Below, piece after piece: positions 17,264 through 26,924 of a stretch of 64,000 nucleotides of DNA. Within the stretch, counting starts at the first letter, position 1; each line of letters starts with the position of its first letter. Source of the stretch: Roseimaritima ulvae (GTDB lineage Bacteria > Planctomycetota > Planctomycetia > Pirellulales > Pirellulaceae); NCBI RefSeq assembly GCF_008065135.1, contig NZ_CP042914.1:5871404-5935403 (forward strand), given 5' to 3'. The notes below the pieces were generated by a model. The model made no database searches, was not told the DNA's origin, and saw only the letters and a program-made list of their open reading frames with translations. The translations under genes were made by a program, and so were the position numbers.

Positions 17264-18562
17264 TCACACCAATTCGGCCTTGACCGCCTCAGCTAGCAAC
17301 TTGATGCCCTCGGCGATCCGGTTCTCCGACTGCACCCCGAAACTCAATCGCATCGTGTTGGCTTGCACGGCCGCCCCCTGGCTGGCGAAACAGAATTCGC
17401 CGGGCACGTACAACACGCCGTTGCGAATACACGCCTCCCACAGCGGCGAACCGGCGGAAGTCACCAGCGGCGCGGGCACTTTCAGCCACACGTATAGCCC
17501 GCCACCGGGGTTTTCGAACTGCACCCCGTCGATGGGACGCAACCAACGCTCACAAGCTTCGACCATCGCGTCGCGTTTGCGGCGGTAGGCTGGTCGCAAT
17601 ACGTCGCATAGATGCTGGTCCAATTCGTCGTCGGCCAAAATCTCGCGGACCAGGCATTGGCTCAGATGTGGGGAGCCGAAATCGATCACGGATTTGCGAC
17701 GCAGCAGGGCCGTATGCAGCGGTTCGGGAAACACGCCCCAGCCGACGCGAATACCCGGCGAGAGATTTTTGGAGAAGGTGCCGGTTTCGATCGTCCACCG
17801 CGGCTCGGCGCCCAGATCCAAGAAACAGGGCACGTCCTGGCCGTCGTAGCGAAGGTCGCGGTACGCGTTATCGGCTAGCAGCGCGATCGGCGGCCCGCCG
17901 TCAGCCTCCCGCCGCAGCACCTCCAGAATCGCTTCGCGCCGCTCGGCGGGCATGGTGGCCCCCGCCGGATTATCAAAGTAGGGAACCAGGTACAAGATTT
18001 TGACGCGTTGGCGTTTGCCTTGAGCGGTTAAGTCGTCGAGGTTTTCCTGCAACGCTTCTGGACACATTCCCTGAGCATCGCAATCGACGCCCACCGCTTC
18101 GACACCGAGGTCGCGAAGCACGGCCAAGTAGACGAAATAGGTGGGCGCGGCGCACAACACAATGTCGCCCGCTTCCATCAAACATTCGCTGATCAGGTGC
18201 AACAGTTGGTTGCTGCCGGTGGAGAGGAGCATGGCCTCGGAGCGTTGTTCCCAGGCGTCGGCGAAATACCGCCGAGCGATCCGCTGCCGCAATTCCAGGT
18301 CTCCGGCCGCCAATCCGTACTGCAACGCCCGGGGCCCTTCGCTGGGATCCCGCATCAATAGGCCAACGTGCTTTTTCACCAATTCGCAGGGCAGCGAATG
18401 CTCGTCGACAAATCCGGCGGCCAGCGAAATCAGCTTGGGGTTGTCCAACGCATCGGCCATCAGCCGGCTGATCGGTTGCTCAGGCGCCGCGGCGGCTTGA
18501 CGGCTGAGCGAGAGGGGTTCGTCGGTAAAAGAGGGCAACGGAGCGGCGGACATAGCAGACAT
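17264..18562 (-). CDS. PLP-dependent aminotransferase, class I/II (2-aminoadipate aminotransferase-like)
   Basis: The 432-residue protein has a fold-type I aminotransferase core: LSTGSNQLLHLISECLMEAGDIVLCAAPTYFVYL, ILYLVPYFDNPAGATM (Asn/Tyr region), and the PLP-lysine region TGTFSKNLSPGIRVGWG. The pattern resembles LysN/ARO8-type and MocR C-terminal domains but there is no N-terminal HTH. It would transfer an amino group between an amino acid and a 2-oxo acid; the substrate cannot be told. ATG at 18562 is used; ATG at 18553 with AAGG ten bases upstream is equally good. Confidence 0.85.
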   Translation of the reverse strand: MSAMSAAPLPSFTDEPLSLSRQAAAAPEQPISRLMADALDNPKLISLAAGFVDEHSLPCELVKKHVGLLMRDPSEGPRALQYGLAAGDLELRQRIARRYFADAWEQRSEAMLLSTGSNQLLHLISECLMEAGDIVLCAAPTYFVYLAVLRDLGVEAVGVDCDAQGMCPEALQENLDDLTAQGKRQRVKILYLVPYFDNPAGATMPAERREAILEVLRREADGGPPIALLADNAYRDLRYDGQDVPCFLDLGAEPRWTIETGTFSKNLSPGIRVGWGVFPEPLHTALLRRKSVIDFGSPHLSQCLVREILADDELDQHLCDVLRPAYRRKRDAMVEACERWLRPIDGVQFENPGGGLYVWLKVPAPLVTSAGSPLWEACIRNGVLYVPGEFCFASQGAAVQANTMRLSFGVQSENRIAEGIKLLAEAVKAELV

Positions 18563-18666
18563 ACCTTGATAGCGGATGGTGAAGCACACCAACACGACAC
18601 ATTACCAAGTGTCGGGTTCAGGGGTTTACATTACCGCAAACCCGCCTGCCGCAGTAGCCAAGGGAC

Positions 18667-18858
18667 GCAAACCCCCGTAGCTACCGTCGCCGCTCAGCCG
18701 TAGCTACCGTCGCCAGACGGTGGGCGCTTGAGTCCTGGCGGTGGAGTCCAGGCTTTAGCCGCCCAAACGCATCTCCGCATCACCTGAAGAGAGCGTCTCA
18801 AAACCACGCTCTGGCGAGCGTAGCTACGGCCCACGCTCTGGCGAGCGTAGCTACGAAG
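18667..18858. repeat. GTAGCTACsTCGCCAGAsCGTGG repeats
   Basis: Several direct and inverted copies of GTAGCTAC(G/C)(C/G)TCGCCAGA are spread over this gap, with a shared filler (TGGAGTCCAGGCTTTAGCCG). The same units occur at 23996-24127 and 60418-60479. Confidence 0.8.
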
Positions 18859-18870
18859 GTTGCTTGCCGC

Positions 18871-19089
18871 TCAGCTGTAGTCGACGCTCAGCTGGTTGTC
18901 GATCTCTTGGACCCCCGGAATGTTCCGCAACGCCTCCTGCGCCATCTGTTTCTGAAAGAACGTACTGACGTTGCCGCTCAGTACCACGCGGTCTTGTTGT
19001 TGCTGACTTTTCACCAATACGCGTCGCAGGTGTGGGTGAGTTTTCAGGGCGCTGTCGACACGAGCGAGGATGTCTTCTTGAGGTCGCAT
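18871..19089 (-). CDS. Small BON-domain protein
   Basis: About 72 residues, essentially one BON domain: ILARVDSALKTHPHLRRVLVKSQQQQDRVVLSGNVSTFFQKQMAQEALRNIPGVQEIDNQL. The V-x-L-x-G-x-V and GV-x-x-(I/V)-x-N-x-L strands are typical. BON domains bind phospholipid membranes or sugars in the envelope. There is no visible signal peptide with this start, so a cytoplasmic role cannot be excluded. ATG at 19089 sits at the domain start; upstream frame is low-complexity. Confidence 0.75.
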   Translation of the reverse strand: MRPQEDILARVDSALKTHPHLRRVLVKSQQQQDRVVLSGNVSTFFQKQMAQEALRNIPGVQEIDNQLSVDYS

Positions 19090-19232
19090 AGGAGGGAAGG
19101 CCTTCGAAGGGGGAGTGGGGAGGGAAAGGACCACTGTCGCTTTCGAACCGCCACCGGCTTTCTCATGAGCCCTAATCCAATGAAAAGCTTCGCTACCTCG
19201 GCAAGGGACTCGCGTCACAACGATTGTCGCGG

Positions 19233-20459
19233 TTAACAGGCCGCCAGCGACTGTTGTCGCGCCGGCACGCTGGGATGCAGCCAGGTGCCACGTCGCGACG
19301 GTGGGCTGTCGGCGGTGACGGCATCCAAAGCCGCAGCCATAAGCCGAGTCGCCTCGGGAAGATCGGTCGGCAGACCTTCAACGGTCGCCGAAGCTTGCAC
19401 GGCCAACCAGCAAGCGGTGGCGTCGGCGTCCAACTCGGTGCGGTACGAAACCCAGTGCAGCACCGCCAACGAGATGGCGATGGCACTGGCAATCCCCAAC
19501 GGTTCCGCCCAGACGAACTGACCCAAGCTGATTTGCACCAACCACACCACGCCCCAAGCCGGCAGCACGGCCGCCATCCGCATTGGCACATGCCAACGAC
19601 GCAGATGGGCAATTTCATGCAACGCGATCATAGCCAGTTGCGGAGCCGGTACTTGCTGCAGCAAACGATCGGTCAGCAACATCACCCGGCAGCCCGGTAC
19701 AAACCCGGCCACCAGGGCATTGCAGGACTTGTACCCTGTGTCCCAGCGGCGAATGGCCAGCGCGGGCATGCCCGTCGCGGCGGTCAGCTCATGCAGCCAT
19801 TCGTATTGGCTGCCCCGCAGGTCGCTGGTTTTCCAAATCCGCCGCGCCAGCCAGGGCATCCCCAAGGGCACGGTCAAGAGCGCGATCACCGCCACCGTGG
19901 CCCCGCTGGCGGCCAAGGGAAAACCCGGGATCCACAACAACAAATCGATCAAGCCCATCAGCACGATCAAGGGAATCACCAACCATGCCCCCTGCAGCCG
20001 GAAGCTGGCCCAAGCTTCGCGACAAGCCACTCGCCAGCCGCTTTCGACCAGTTGATGCGCGACGCCGAACTGGTGATCGGCCCACCAAACCAACAGGCTG
20101 ATCAAGAATCCCGGACAGATCATCAGCACCGCGCGGACCGCCATCGATTGCTGACAGATCGACAGCGAATCGATCACGCCGGCCAGCCCGAATCCCACCA
20201 AACACATCGCCGCGGCCACGATCCCAGCCCATCGCAAGATCGTGATCTGCCGCTCGTAAATCCGCACCAAGGTACGCGCTTCAGCCGGTTCATCGTCCAA
20301 TTGTTTGGTGGTGATCAACGCCGCCACTTTGGCCAGCAATCCCCAAGCCAGCAGCACTCCCATGGTAGCGACCAGCGAGCGCGAAGCGGGAACTTCGTGG
20401 CCCGGCACCGAGCCACAGCCCAGCGACACGACGACCAACAAAAACCAATACAACGGCAT
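19233..20459 (-). CDS. M48-family membrane metallopeptidase
   Basis: The 408-residue protein has several membrane segments (N-terminal YWFLLVVVSLGCG, SLVATMGVLLAWGLLAKVAAL, ILRWAGIVAAAMCLVGFGLA, AVRAVLMICPGFLISLLVWW) and the zinc site LAMIALHEIAHLRRWHVPMR (HExxH). The downstream SYRTELDADATA supplies the Glu ligand (ExxxD) seen in M48 peptidases such as HtpX and Ste24. The stretch KSCNALVAGFVPGCRVMLLTDRLL also fits M48/M56. It probably cleaves membrane or envelope proteins. It could alternatively be of the BlaR1-like M56 group. It stands alone between repeat clusters. Confidence 0.82.
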   Translation of the reverse strand: MPLYWFLLVVVSLGCGSVPGHEVPASRSLVATMGVLLAWGLLAKVAALITTKQLDDEPAEARTLVRIYERQITILRWAGIVAAAMCLVGFGLAGVIDSLSICQQSMAVRAVLMICPGFLISLLVWWADHQFGVAHQLVESGWRVACREAWASFRLQGAWLVIPLIVLMGLIDLLLWIPGFPLAASGATVAVIALLTVPLGMPWLARRIWKTSDLRGSQYEWLHELTAATGMPALAIRRWDTGYKSCNALVAGFVPGCRVMLLTDRLLQQVPAPQLAMIALHEIAHLRRWHVPMRMAAVLPAWGVVWLVQISLGQFVWAEPLGIASAIAISLAVLHWVSYRTELDADATACWLAVQASATVEGLPTDLPEATRLMAAALDAVTADSPPSRRGTWLHPSVPARQQSLAAC

Positions 20460-20470
20460 ACCGCATTCCT

Positions 20471-20797
20471 AAAACAAGTACGTAGCATGGGTCAGGCGTA
20501 GCAGTGGCCCGCGCCCCCACGTAGCATGGGTCCCCGGCCCGTGTCCCCACGTAGCATGGGTCCCCGGCCCGTGTCTCTTCTCTCCCACACGGGCCAGGGG
20601 CCCATGCTACTCGGGCTAGGCCACAATCGCGCAGCGGGCAAATCGGCGCCGCCAGTTTTTCCCGAGTTGTTAACAGCGCAGGTCGAGCCGCACCGATTAT
20701 CGGGATCACAAGGCCCCGTAGCATGGTCCCCTGGCCCGTGTACAGAGTTGCTCACACGGCCCGGGGGACCATGCTACGGGACCATGCTACTTGTTTG
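20471..20797. repeat. GTAGCATGGGTCCCCGGCCCGTGT palindrome cluster
   Basis: At least three direct copies of GTAGCATGGGTCCCCGGCCC or variants lie at 20482-20570. Inverted copies (GGCCC...CCATGCTAC) lie at 20588-20612 and 20757-20790. Outer AAACAAGTA and TACTTGTTT close the whole cluster. It fills the 350-base gap between the M48 gene and hisA. No ORF is credible here. Confidence 0.8.
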
Positions 20798-20808
20798 CTG
20801 CGAAAGAG

Positions 20809-21543
20809 TCAGTCTACGGATTCGCCGGCGACTTCCAGGACTTCGGGCAGATCCAGGTGGCCTTCGTACAGGGCTCGGCCGATGATCGCTGCGGGCATCT
20901 GGGCATCGACCAAAGCTTGCACGTCGTCGATCGTGGTCACGCCTCCGCTGGCTACCAGCGGGATATCGGTCGCCGCCGCCATCTCTTTCAAGCCCGCTAG
21001 ATTGGGTCCCTGCAGCATTCCGTCTTTGGCGATATCGGTGTAGATGATCGCCGCGATATTCTCGCTGCGTTGACGGAGATCTCGGGCCAGCGTGATCGCC
21101 GGGGTGGTGCTGGTTTCCAACCAACCGTCGGTGGCGACCATCCCCTCGCGAGCGTCGATGCCGGCGGCCAAGCGTCCGGGATGCGCGTCACACATCGCCG
21201 CAAACCATTCGGGCCGCTTCAGTGCGGCGCTGCCGACCACCAGTCGCGACAGCCCCATCGCCAGCAGCTCGTCGATCGTTTCATCGCTGCGAACACCGCC
21301 GCCCAACTGGCAGGGCACGTCCACCGCTTGCAGGATGGCTCGCACGGCGGCCAGATTTTCGGCCGGATCGTCGCCCCGGGCCGCATCCAGATCCACCAGG
21401 TGTAGCCGCCGGGCGCCGGCTACCACCCAGCGTCGAGCCATCGCGGCGGGATCTTCGCCAAACACGGTTTCACGATCGTAATCACCTTGCTGCAGCCGCA
21501 CGCAGCGGCCGTGCCGGAGGTCAATTGCGGGCCAGATTTCCAC
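20809..21543 (-). CDS. hisA: ProFAR isomerase (histidine biosynthesis)
   Basis: The 244-residue protein is a HisA-type beta/alpha barrel: EIWPAIDLRHGRCVRLQQGDY at the N-terminus with the first catalytic Asp, HLVDLDAARG, VPCQLGGGVRSDETID, and in the second half YTDIAKDGMLQGPN with the other catalytic Asp. HisA converts ProFAR to PRFAR by an Amadori rearrangement. GTG at 21543 matches the family N-terminus and has GGAAAG four bases upstream; the open frame to 21603 is not needed. The C-terminus ends right beside a repeat cluster. No other his gene is nearby. Confidence 0.93.
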   Translation of the reverse strand: MEIWPAIDLRHGRCVRLQQGDYDRETVFGEDPAAMARRWVVAGARRLHLVDLDAARGDDPAENLAAVRAILQAVDVPCQLGGGVRSDETIDELLAMGLSRLVVGSAALKRPEWFAAMCDAHPGRLAAGIDAREGMVATDGWLETSTTPAITLARDLRQRSENIAAIIYTDIAKDGMLQGPNLAGLKEMAAATDIPLVASGGVTTIDDVQALVDAQMPAAIIGRALYEGHLDLPEVLEVAGESVD

Positions 21544-21750
21544 TTGTCTTTCCGAGTTTCTGGGGGGAGAAGCGTTCACAGTCAGTCGATCTCGATGCCC
21601 CAAATTGTGACAGCGAATTTGAGCCTCGCCACCTCCCTTGCCCGGGCCCTCCCCGAAACCAGGAATCCGCCCATTCTGGGGGCATTTTGGCAGACTTTTG
21701 CCGGCGGCGGTTTATGCTGTGAAGAATCGTTCGTACACAGGAGATTCACC

Positions 21751-23991
21751 GTGCCGCTTCGCCCCATGCCTTCCAGCCGCCGTCGCTTCGGACGTTTCGA
21801 ACCGCTGGAAAGCCGCCGCTTGCTGGCCACCCTGGGAGTCGACATCCGCTTCCTGGCCGACGATGCGGGAAGCCCGGGCGCGGAGCTGCAGTCGGCGGTG
21901 CTGCGTGAAGAAGCGTTTTGGGTGGAAGTCCGCGTGCAGGACATTCGCACCGACCTGACGGACCCCGCGGGCGTGATCGCTCTGCCGCTGAATCTGTCCT
22001 GGGATCCCAATCTGTTTCAATTCGCCGGCGCCGACACCACACCCGCTGCGGGCATCGATCCGCTGCCGCTGGCCAACGAATTGGTCACCGATCAGTTCCC
22101 GCTGCAGCGTGCCGTGGCCTCCTTCGATGCCGACGCGGCGGCTTTTGATCCCAACGCCAATGCCGGCGAGCTGCTGGATTTTTTTAATCTGCGTGGCGTC
22201 CGCGGCGGGGCACTACCCAACTCCGGCCAAGGCGACGCCATCGGCCTGAACACCGCCGAGACGTTCAGCCGGTTGCAATTTGTGGCCCTCGCCAACGCCA
22301 ACGACGCTCCCTTTACCGTCAACCTAGACGGTTCGATGTCGTTCGCCGACGCTGCGCCGCTGGACGAAGTCGCCGCCCTGGGCAACGCCACCGACGTCAC
22401 CGCCTTGGCTAATACCGTGGCCGCCACACTGCCGATCGCCGGCGGCCAAATCAGCGGCTCCAAGTTCGATGACACCAACGGCGACGGCGTCCGCGACACC
22501 GGTGAACCGGGCTTGGCCGATGTCACAATCCAGCTGACCCCGTTAGATCCCACGGGCACCGTGCAACAAGTCACCACCGATGCCGACGGTAACTATTTGT
22601 TTGCCGACCTGCCCGCCGGCAGCTATACGGTCGCGGAAGTCGTCCCCACGGGCTCCACGATCACGCTGCCCACCGACAATCAATACGACGTCGTTTTGGA
22701 ACAAGACAGCTCCGCGGCCGACGGACTGGACTTCGGCAATTTTTCAACGGTAACCCTGAGCGGATTGAAGTTCGAAGACCTCGACGGCGACGGCGTCCAG
22801 GATGCTGACGAAGCGGGACTCGCCGGCGTCACCATTCGCTTGAACACCAACAGCGACGACGACTCCAGCAACGACCGCACGGCCGTCACCGATGCGAACG
22901 GCGAGTACACATTTAGCGATGTCGGCCCGGGCACACACACGTTGTCCGAAGTCATCCCAGCCAATTATCAACCCACCACTCCACTGGAAGGAAGCTACGT
23001 GGTGACCGTGTCCAGCGGACAGGATCGTGACGATCTGGATTTTGGTAACCAGCCCATCGAAGCCGGCAGCACTCTGGCGGGAGTCGTCTACAACGACGTC
23101 GACCGCGATGGCATTTTCGACGCCAACGAATACGGACTGGTGGGGTGGACAGTGGAGCTGTTCGCGGGCACCGACACGACGGCCCTGCAGAGCACCACCA
23201 CCGACGCGGCCGGCAACTACCGCTTCGATAATCTGCCGGCCGGCACCTATCGTGTCGTGGAAACTCAGATGCCTGCGTTTGTCGACGCCTCCATCACTCT
23301 GGGCAGCGTGCTGCCGAGCGGCCAGACGCGAGGCACGACCAACGGCTTTAACAGCTTCGAAGACATCACGCTCGGCGGACAGGAATCCGCCATCGACTAC
23401 AACTTTGGCGAAGTTTTAGCAGCGGTCACCAAACGCATGTTTCTGTCCTCGACCAACGTCCGGCAAGAGCTGTGTGCGAATTCCTCGCTCTCCTGTCAGT
23501 CGATTCTGGGAACCGCAGGCGATGACGAAATCCTCGTCGAACATCTGACCGACAACCGCATGCGGGTCACCGTCAACGACGCGGCCCCGGTCGAACTGTC
23601 CGCCGACGCCGCCGCCGTGGTGTTGGTCGAAGGACTCGGTGGCCAGGACACGGTTTCGGTGATCGGCAATCAGTCGGACGAGGATTTCACTGCCGCGCCC
23701 AGCCAGGTTACGCTGACGGCCGCCGACCAACGTCTGGGCGTTTTCGGTGGCGAGCAGATCACGGTCGACGGCGGCGGAGGCAGCGACACCGGCGTGCTGA
23801 ACGATTCCGACGGCGCCGATCAACTAACCGCCAGCGGCGATTCGCTCCAGCTAACCACGCCGGACGACCAACGAGTGGAAATGATCGACATCGATACAAT
23901 CGCGGCGATCTCAGCCATCGACGACGCTGAAGATCAAGCCGACATCGATGCCATCGATTTCGTGCTCCGGCTAACCGGCGACTGGACTTAA
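21751..23991 (+). CDS. LEPR-XLL surface protein with three SdrD_B domains
   Basis: The 746-residue protein starts at GTG 21751 with AGGAG seven bases upstream. After a basic stretch comes FEPLESRRLLA, the planctomycete LEPR-XLL N-terminal signature. An N-terminal beta domain (residues 30-230, cohesin-like: VALPLNLSWDPNLFQFAG) is followed by three SdrD_B/Cna-B units at about 233-325, 333-430 and 439-553 (ISGSKFDDTNGDGVRDTGEPG and DADGNYLFADLPAGSYTV patterns). The C-terminal part is Asp/Gly-rich (LGGQDTVSV and VDGGGGSDTG). It is likely exported and structural. It is divergent from hisA. Confidence 0.85.
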   Translation: MPLRPMPSSRRRFGRFEPLESRRLLATLGVDIRFLADDAGSPGAELQSAVLREEAFWVEVRVQDIRTDLTDPAGVIALPLNLSWDPNLFQFAGADTTPAAGIDPLPLANELVTDQFPLQRAVASFDADAAAFDPNANAGELLDFFNLRGVRGGALPNSGQGDAIGLNTAETFSRLQFVALANANDAPFTVNLDGSMSFADAAPLDEVAALGNATDVTALANTVAATLPIAGGQISGSKFDDTNGDGVRDTGEPGLADVTIQLTPLDPTGTVQQVTTDADGNYLFADLPAGSYTVAEVVPTGSTITLPTDNQYDVVLEQDSSAADGLDFGNFSTVTLSGLKFEDLDGDGVQDADEAGLAGVTIRLNTNSDDDSSNDRTAVTDANGEYTFSDVGPGTHTLSEVIPANYQPTTPLEGSYVVTVSSGQDRDDLDFGNQPIEAGSTLAGVVYNDVDRDGIFDANEYGLVGWTVELFAGTDTTALQSTTTDAAGNYRFDNLPAGTYRVVETQMPAFVDASITLGSVLPSGQTRGTTNGFNSFEDITLGGQESAIDYNFGEVLAAVTKRMFLSSTNVRQELCANSSLSCQSILGTAGDDEILVEHLTDNRMRVTVNDAAPVELSADAAAVVLVEGLGGQDTVSVIGNQSDEDFTAAPSQVTLTAADQRLGVFGGEQITVDGGGGSDTGVLNDSDGADQLTASGDSLQLTTPDDQRVEMIDIDTIAAISAIDDAEDQADIDAIDFVLRLTGDWT

Positions 23992-23995
23992 TTTT

Positions 23996-24127
23996 TCGTA
24001 GCTACGCTCGCCAGAGCGTGGGGATTGGGGTCCAATCTTGAAGCGATGCGGAGATGCGCATGGGCGGCTAAAGCCTGGACTCCAGCACCTGGCCGCCAGC
24101 AACCCACCGTCTGGCGACGGTAGCTAC
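23996..24127. repeat. GTAGCTACsTCGCCAGAsCGTGG hairpin
   Basis: CGTAGCTACGCTCGCCAGAG at the left and CTGGCGACGGTAGCTACG at the right are inverted arms around a filler shared with 18720-18780. It lies between the convergent ends of the LEPR-XLL and BBP7 genes. Confidence 0.8.
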
Positions 24128-24132
24128 GTTTG

Positions 24133-25734
24133 CTAAAACCGATATTCCAGGCCGGCGTTGACGCCTTGAGCCCAGAAGTCGGTCAACCGCATGTCGAACC
24201 GCGGTCGCGGCTCTCCGCTGAGCCCCGCCGCATCGAGCTGACTGAGGTTCAAGCTGGGATCGATCTGCTCGGCCGCTCGTGCGACTTGGCTCCAGTACAA
24301 AAAGCGATAGCCAAACAATAGCCGCAGCCGCGAGTTCCAGTCGTATCCCAACCCCAGGTGCACCTGAGGGATTACGGCAAAGCTGTCCTTCTCATAGCTG
24401 CCCAGATTGGTTCCCAACGCCAACAAACCTCCCGGCGTCGTCTCCACGCTGTTGGCGGCACCGGCCACCGGCACGCTGGAAGTCGTCGAACCGTCGATCG
24501 AAACTTTGCCGCGATTGGTTCCGAACGCCAACTGCATTCCCAGATCCATCGTCCAGCGACAATTGCGCGTCGACGCCAAGACGCCCAACGCCGCCCCATG
24601 AAATTGGTTTTCAGATTCAAACGAATCGTTTTCGGTCAACGTGGTACCGATCGCCAAACCGCTGCCACCACCGATCACGCGTTTAAAATCTCGAATCGAC
24701 AGATCGTCGTCCAGACTGTTGGTTTGATAACCGGCCACGACTTGCAAGCGGCGTTTGGGACCGCTGGCCAACATCTGGCGAAACATAAATTCAAAGCCGT
24801 CCAGCGAAGTTGAATGCAATACCGAAGCGCTGCCTTCCAGCTCTCCCGGCAAAGCCACCAGTTCGGCGTTGGGACCGGTCACGCCGGGTTCGACACTGTA
24901 AAACGGACGCGCCAAAATCGCGATGGAATCGCTGTCGTACGTCGCGTGTTCTTCCACGTCCCCGACACCCATGTAGGCGACGTGCCACCCCAAATTGCCG
25001 CGTGAGGGAAACCAACGACCAAACTCGACACGTCCGCCGGAACTGCCCGAGTCGCCGATGGTTTCGTTGCCCAATAACAGGCTGGTCGTGGCTAGCCCCA
25101 AAATGCCCGCATCGGCTCGGTCCGTACCGGCGTCGCTGGACGTGACCAACGGCGGCGCATGGGCTCCGTCGAACCACCAATACAAATAGTCGACTCGCCC
25201 CCAATATTGCTCCACGCGGCAGCGCGCATCACACGCTTGGCCCGGATGCCCATGGAATTCGGCGGAAGGCATTCCCGGTCCGTACTCGCCGCCGTACTCA
25301 TACTCGACGCCTCCGTATGCCATCCCCTCGTACTCAATGCCCTCATATTGCATGCCGTCGTATTCCATGCCTTCCAGCGGCATCGGTTCAGAATGCAGAG
25401 GCGTTGGCAAGGGTTCGCTGAACTGCGCCGGTTGCACGGCGGGGTCCTGCAGCGGCAAGGGAGGCAGCAGCTCCAAATGTAAACGCGACGGATTTTCGGG
25501 CGGCGGGGTGGGCACGACCAGCTCCGACGCATCGGCTTGTTCGGATGTTTCCTCTGTTTTGGGCTGCTGTTCGGCCTGAGCCTGCAGCGTGCCGCGTTTG
25601 CGAAACAATTTAGATTGCGAGGTGTGAGGATCGATTCCCCAGGTCTTGCGTTGCTGAGCCGATGCGTTGGTGGCGAACAGCGCCGCGATGATGACCAGCG
25701 ACGAAGCAACGATGGCAGTTTTTAACACGGACAT
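24133..25734 (-). CDS. BBP7-family outer-membrane beta-barrel protein
   Basis: The 533-residue protein has a signal peptide (LKTAIVASSLVIIAALFATNASAQ). A Pro/Glu-rich linker follows with imperfect GMEYDGMQYEGIEYEGMAYGG repeats. A C-terminal barrel region then begins near RVDYLYWWFDGAHAPPLVTSS, the opening of the planctomycete BBP7 (PF07585) family. Alternating strands such as GGRVEFGRWFPSRGNLGWHVAYMGVG and RLLFGYRFLYWSQVARAAEQID follow, and the chain ends in YRF, a usual outer-membrane terminus. ATG at 25734 is chosen; TTG three codons upstream is possible. Its function is unknown, perhaps a porin or surface anchor. It follows a LEPR-XLL gene on the same strand. Confidence 0.85.
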   Translation of the reverse strand: MSVLKTAIVASSLVIIAALFATNASAQQRKTWGIDPHTSQSKLFRKRGTLQAQAEQQPKTEETSEQADASELVVPTPPPENPSRLHLELLPPLPLQDPAVQPAQFSEPLPTPLHSEPMPLEGMEYDGMQYEGIEYEGMAYGGVEYEYGGEYGPGMPSAEFHGHPGQACDARCRVEQYWGRVDYLYWWFDGAHAPPLVTSSDAGTDRADAGILGLATTSLLLGNETIGDSGSSGGRVEFGRWFPSRGNLGWHVAYMGVGDVEEHATYDSDSIAILARPFYSVEPGVTGPNAELVALPGELEGSASVLHSTSLDGFEFMFRQMLASGPKRRLQVVAGYQTNSLDDDLSIRDFKRVIGGGSGLAIGTTLTENDSFESENQFHGAALGVLASTRNCRWTMDLGMQLAFGTNRGKVSIDGSTTSSVPVAGAANSVETTPGGLLALGTNLGSYEKDSFAVIPQVHLGLGYDWNSRLRLLFGYRFLYWSQVARAAEQIDPSLNLSQLDAAGLSGEPRPRFDMRLTDFWAQGVNAGLEYRF

Positions 25735-25814
25735 ATCAAGCAATCAGTTAGACCATCGAAGCGACAGACAGGGAGGTTTGGTATTCAGCAACAACGTTTA
25801 TTCATCAATACGGT

Positions 25815-26924
25815 TTACAAGATGCCGCGACGATGGCGACGAGCTTCGGCATCGGCCAACCAAGCCTGGGCCAGCGCGTCCACCCAAGTTTCCGCGGCCA
25901 CCACGTCTCCTGGACGCACCGCAATACACACGTGTCGGTATTCGTCGGTCGACTCGGCAGCGGGCATTTCTTCAATTAGCTCCCCAGCGGTATCCACGGG
26001 ACTTAGCTCGGCGGATTCAGCGGCCAGCGGTTCGACGGGTTCGACAGGCCCTTGCTGAGCCGTCACGACTTGGATGTTCAGCAAACCAAAGTCCGCGAAG
26101 TCAAACACACCGTCCTGGTTCGCGTCAAAGTCCAACGTCACAGGCGCGTCTTCCATAGGTTCCGGTTCGCTGACCACAGGGGAGGGCGGCAGCGGTTCCG
26201 GGTCCGGTTCGCTGATGACGGGAACCTCAGGCGGCTCAACGACCTCGACGATGTCCGCCGGTGCGGAAAGTTCAGCCGAATCGGTAAGCGGAGGTGCGGC
26301 GGGCGAATCGACCGGCGGGATGACTTCAGATACAGCGGGTGGGGAGGCGGCGACGATGGTCACGGTGGCGGCCTCAAACCGCAGCTGCTCGTCCTGCAGG
26401 ATCATCGAAGGTACGGTAATCGTTTTCGTTTCGCTCTTACTCAGCGCGATCGAAGCCGTGCCGGGTTCGTCGCCGGCTTGCATGCGAATCATGGCAAACG
26501 TTTCCGAGTGCATGTTGCCGATCGAACGTCCGGCTCCGCCCGACAGCATCGCGGTACCGCTTAGTTCATCGATGCGACCGGCCGCATTGTCCAGCGTCCC
26601 GCTGTGGAACAAAGGCAGGTCGGCGGTGATCACCGAATCCAAATCCCAATCGGCTTCCACCACGTCCAACAGCGCCGCATCCCAATCGATATCCAGCGAG
26701 GCGGTTCTCAGTCCGTATAGAAAAGGATCGAATTCTTCGGCCGTGACGCGCAGAAAAAACGTTTCGCCGGCGACGACGGTGTTGTCCGCTAGCAGTTGGC
26801 CGGGCACGCCCCCATTGTCGCTGTAAAGCTCTGTCTCAAAGGCGGCGACAGCCAGCAGCCGTCGATGTTCCAGCGACTCAACCTGCAGTCGTCGCGTCGC
26901 CGTCCGGCCAAATTTCCGCTTCAT
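25815..26924 (-). CDS. LEPR-XLL protein with dockerin-like EF-hand
   Basis: The 369-residue protein begins MKRKFGRTATRRLQVESLEHRRLLA, a clear LEPR-XLL start; AAGGA lies about seven bases before the ATG. A cohesin-like beta domain (residues 30-180) follows, then a Pro/Glu-rich linker. A single calcium-loop motif FDANQDGVFDFADFGLLN near residue 275 resembles a dockerin half. The tail is Glu/Ala-rich. It is probably exported. The BBP7 gene lies about 80 bases downstream on the same strand. Confidence 0.82.
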   Translation of the reverse strand: MKRKFGRTATRRLQVESLEHRRLLAVAAFETELYSDNGGVPGQLLADNTVVAGETFFLRVTAEEFDPFLYGLRTASLDIDWDAALLDVVEADWDLDSVITADLPLFHSGTLDNAAGRIDELSGTAMLSGGAGRSIGNMHSETFAMIRMQAGDEPGTASIALSKSETKTITVPSMILQDEQLRFEAATVTIVAASPPAVSEVIPPVDSPAAPPLTDSAELSAPADIVEVVEPPEVPVISEPDPEPLPPSPVVSEPEPMEDAPVTLDFDANQDGVFDFADFGLLNIQVVTAQQGPVEPVEPLAAESAELSPVDTAGELIEEMPAAESTDEYRHVCIAVRPGDVVAAETWVDALAQAWLADAEARRHRRGIL

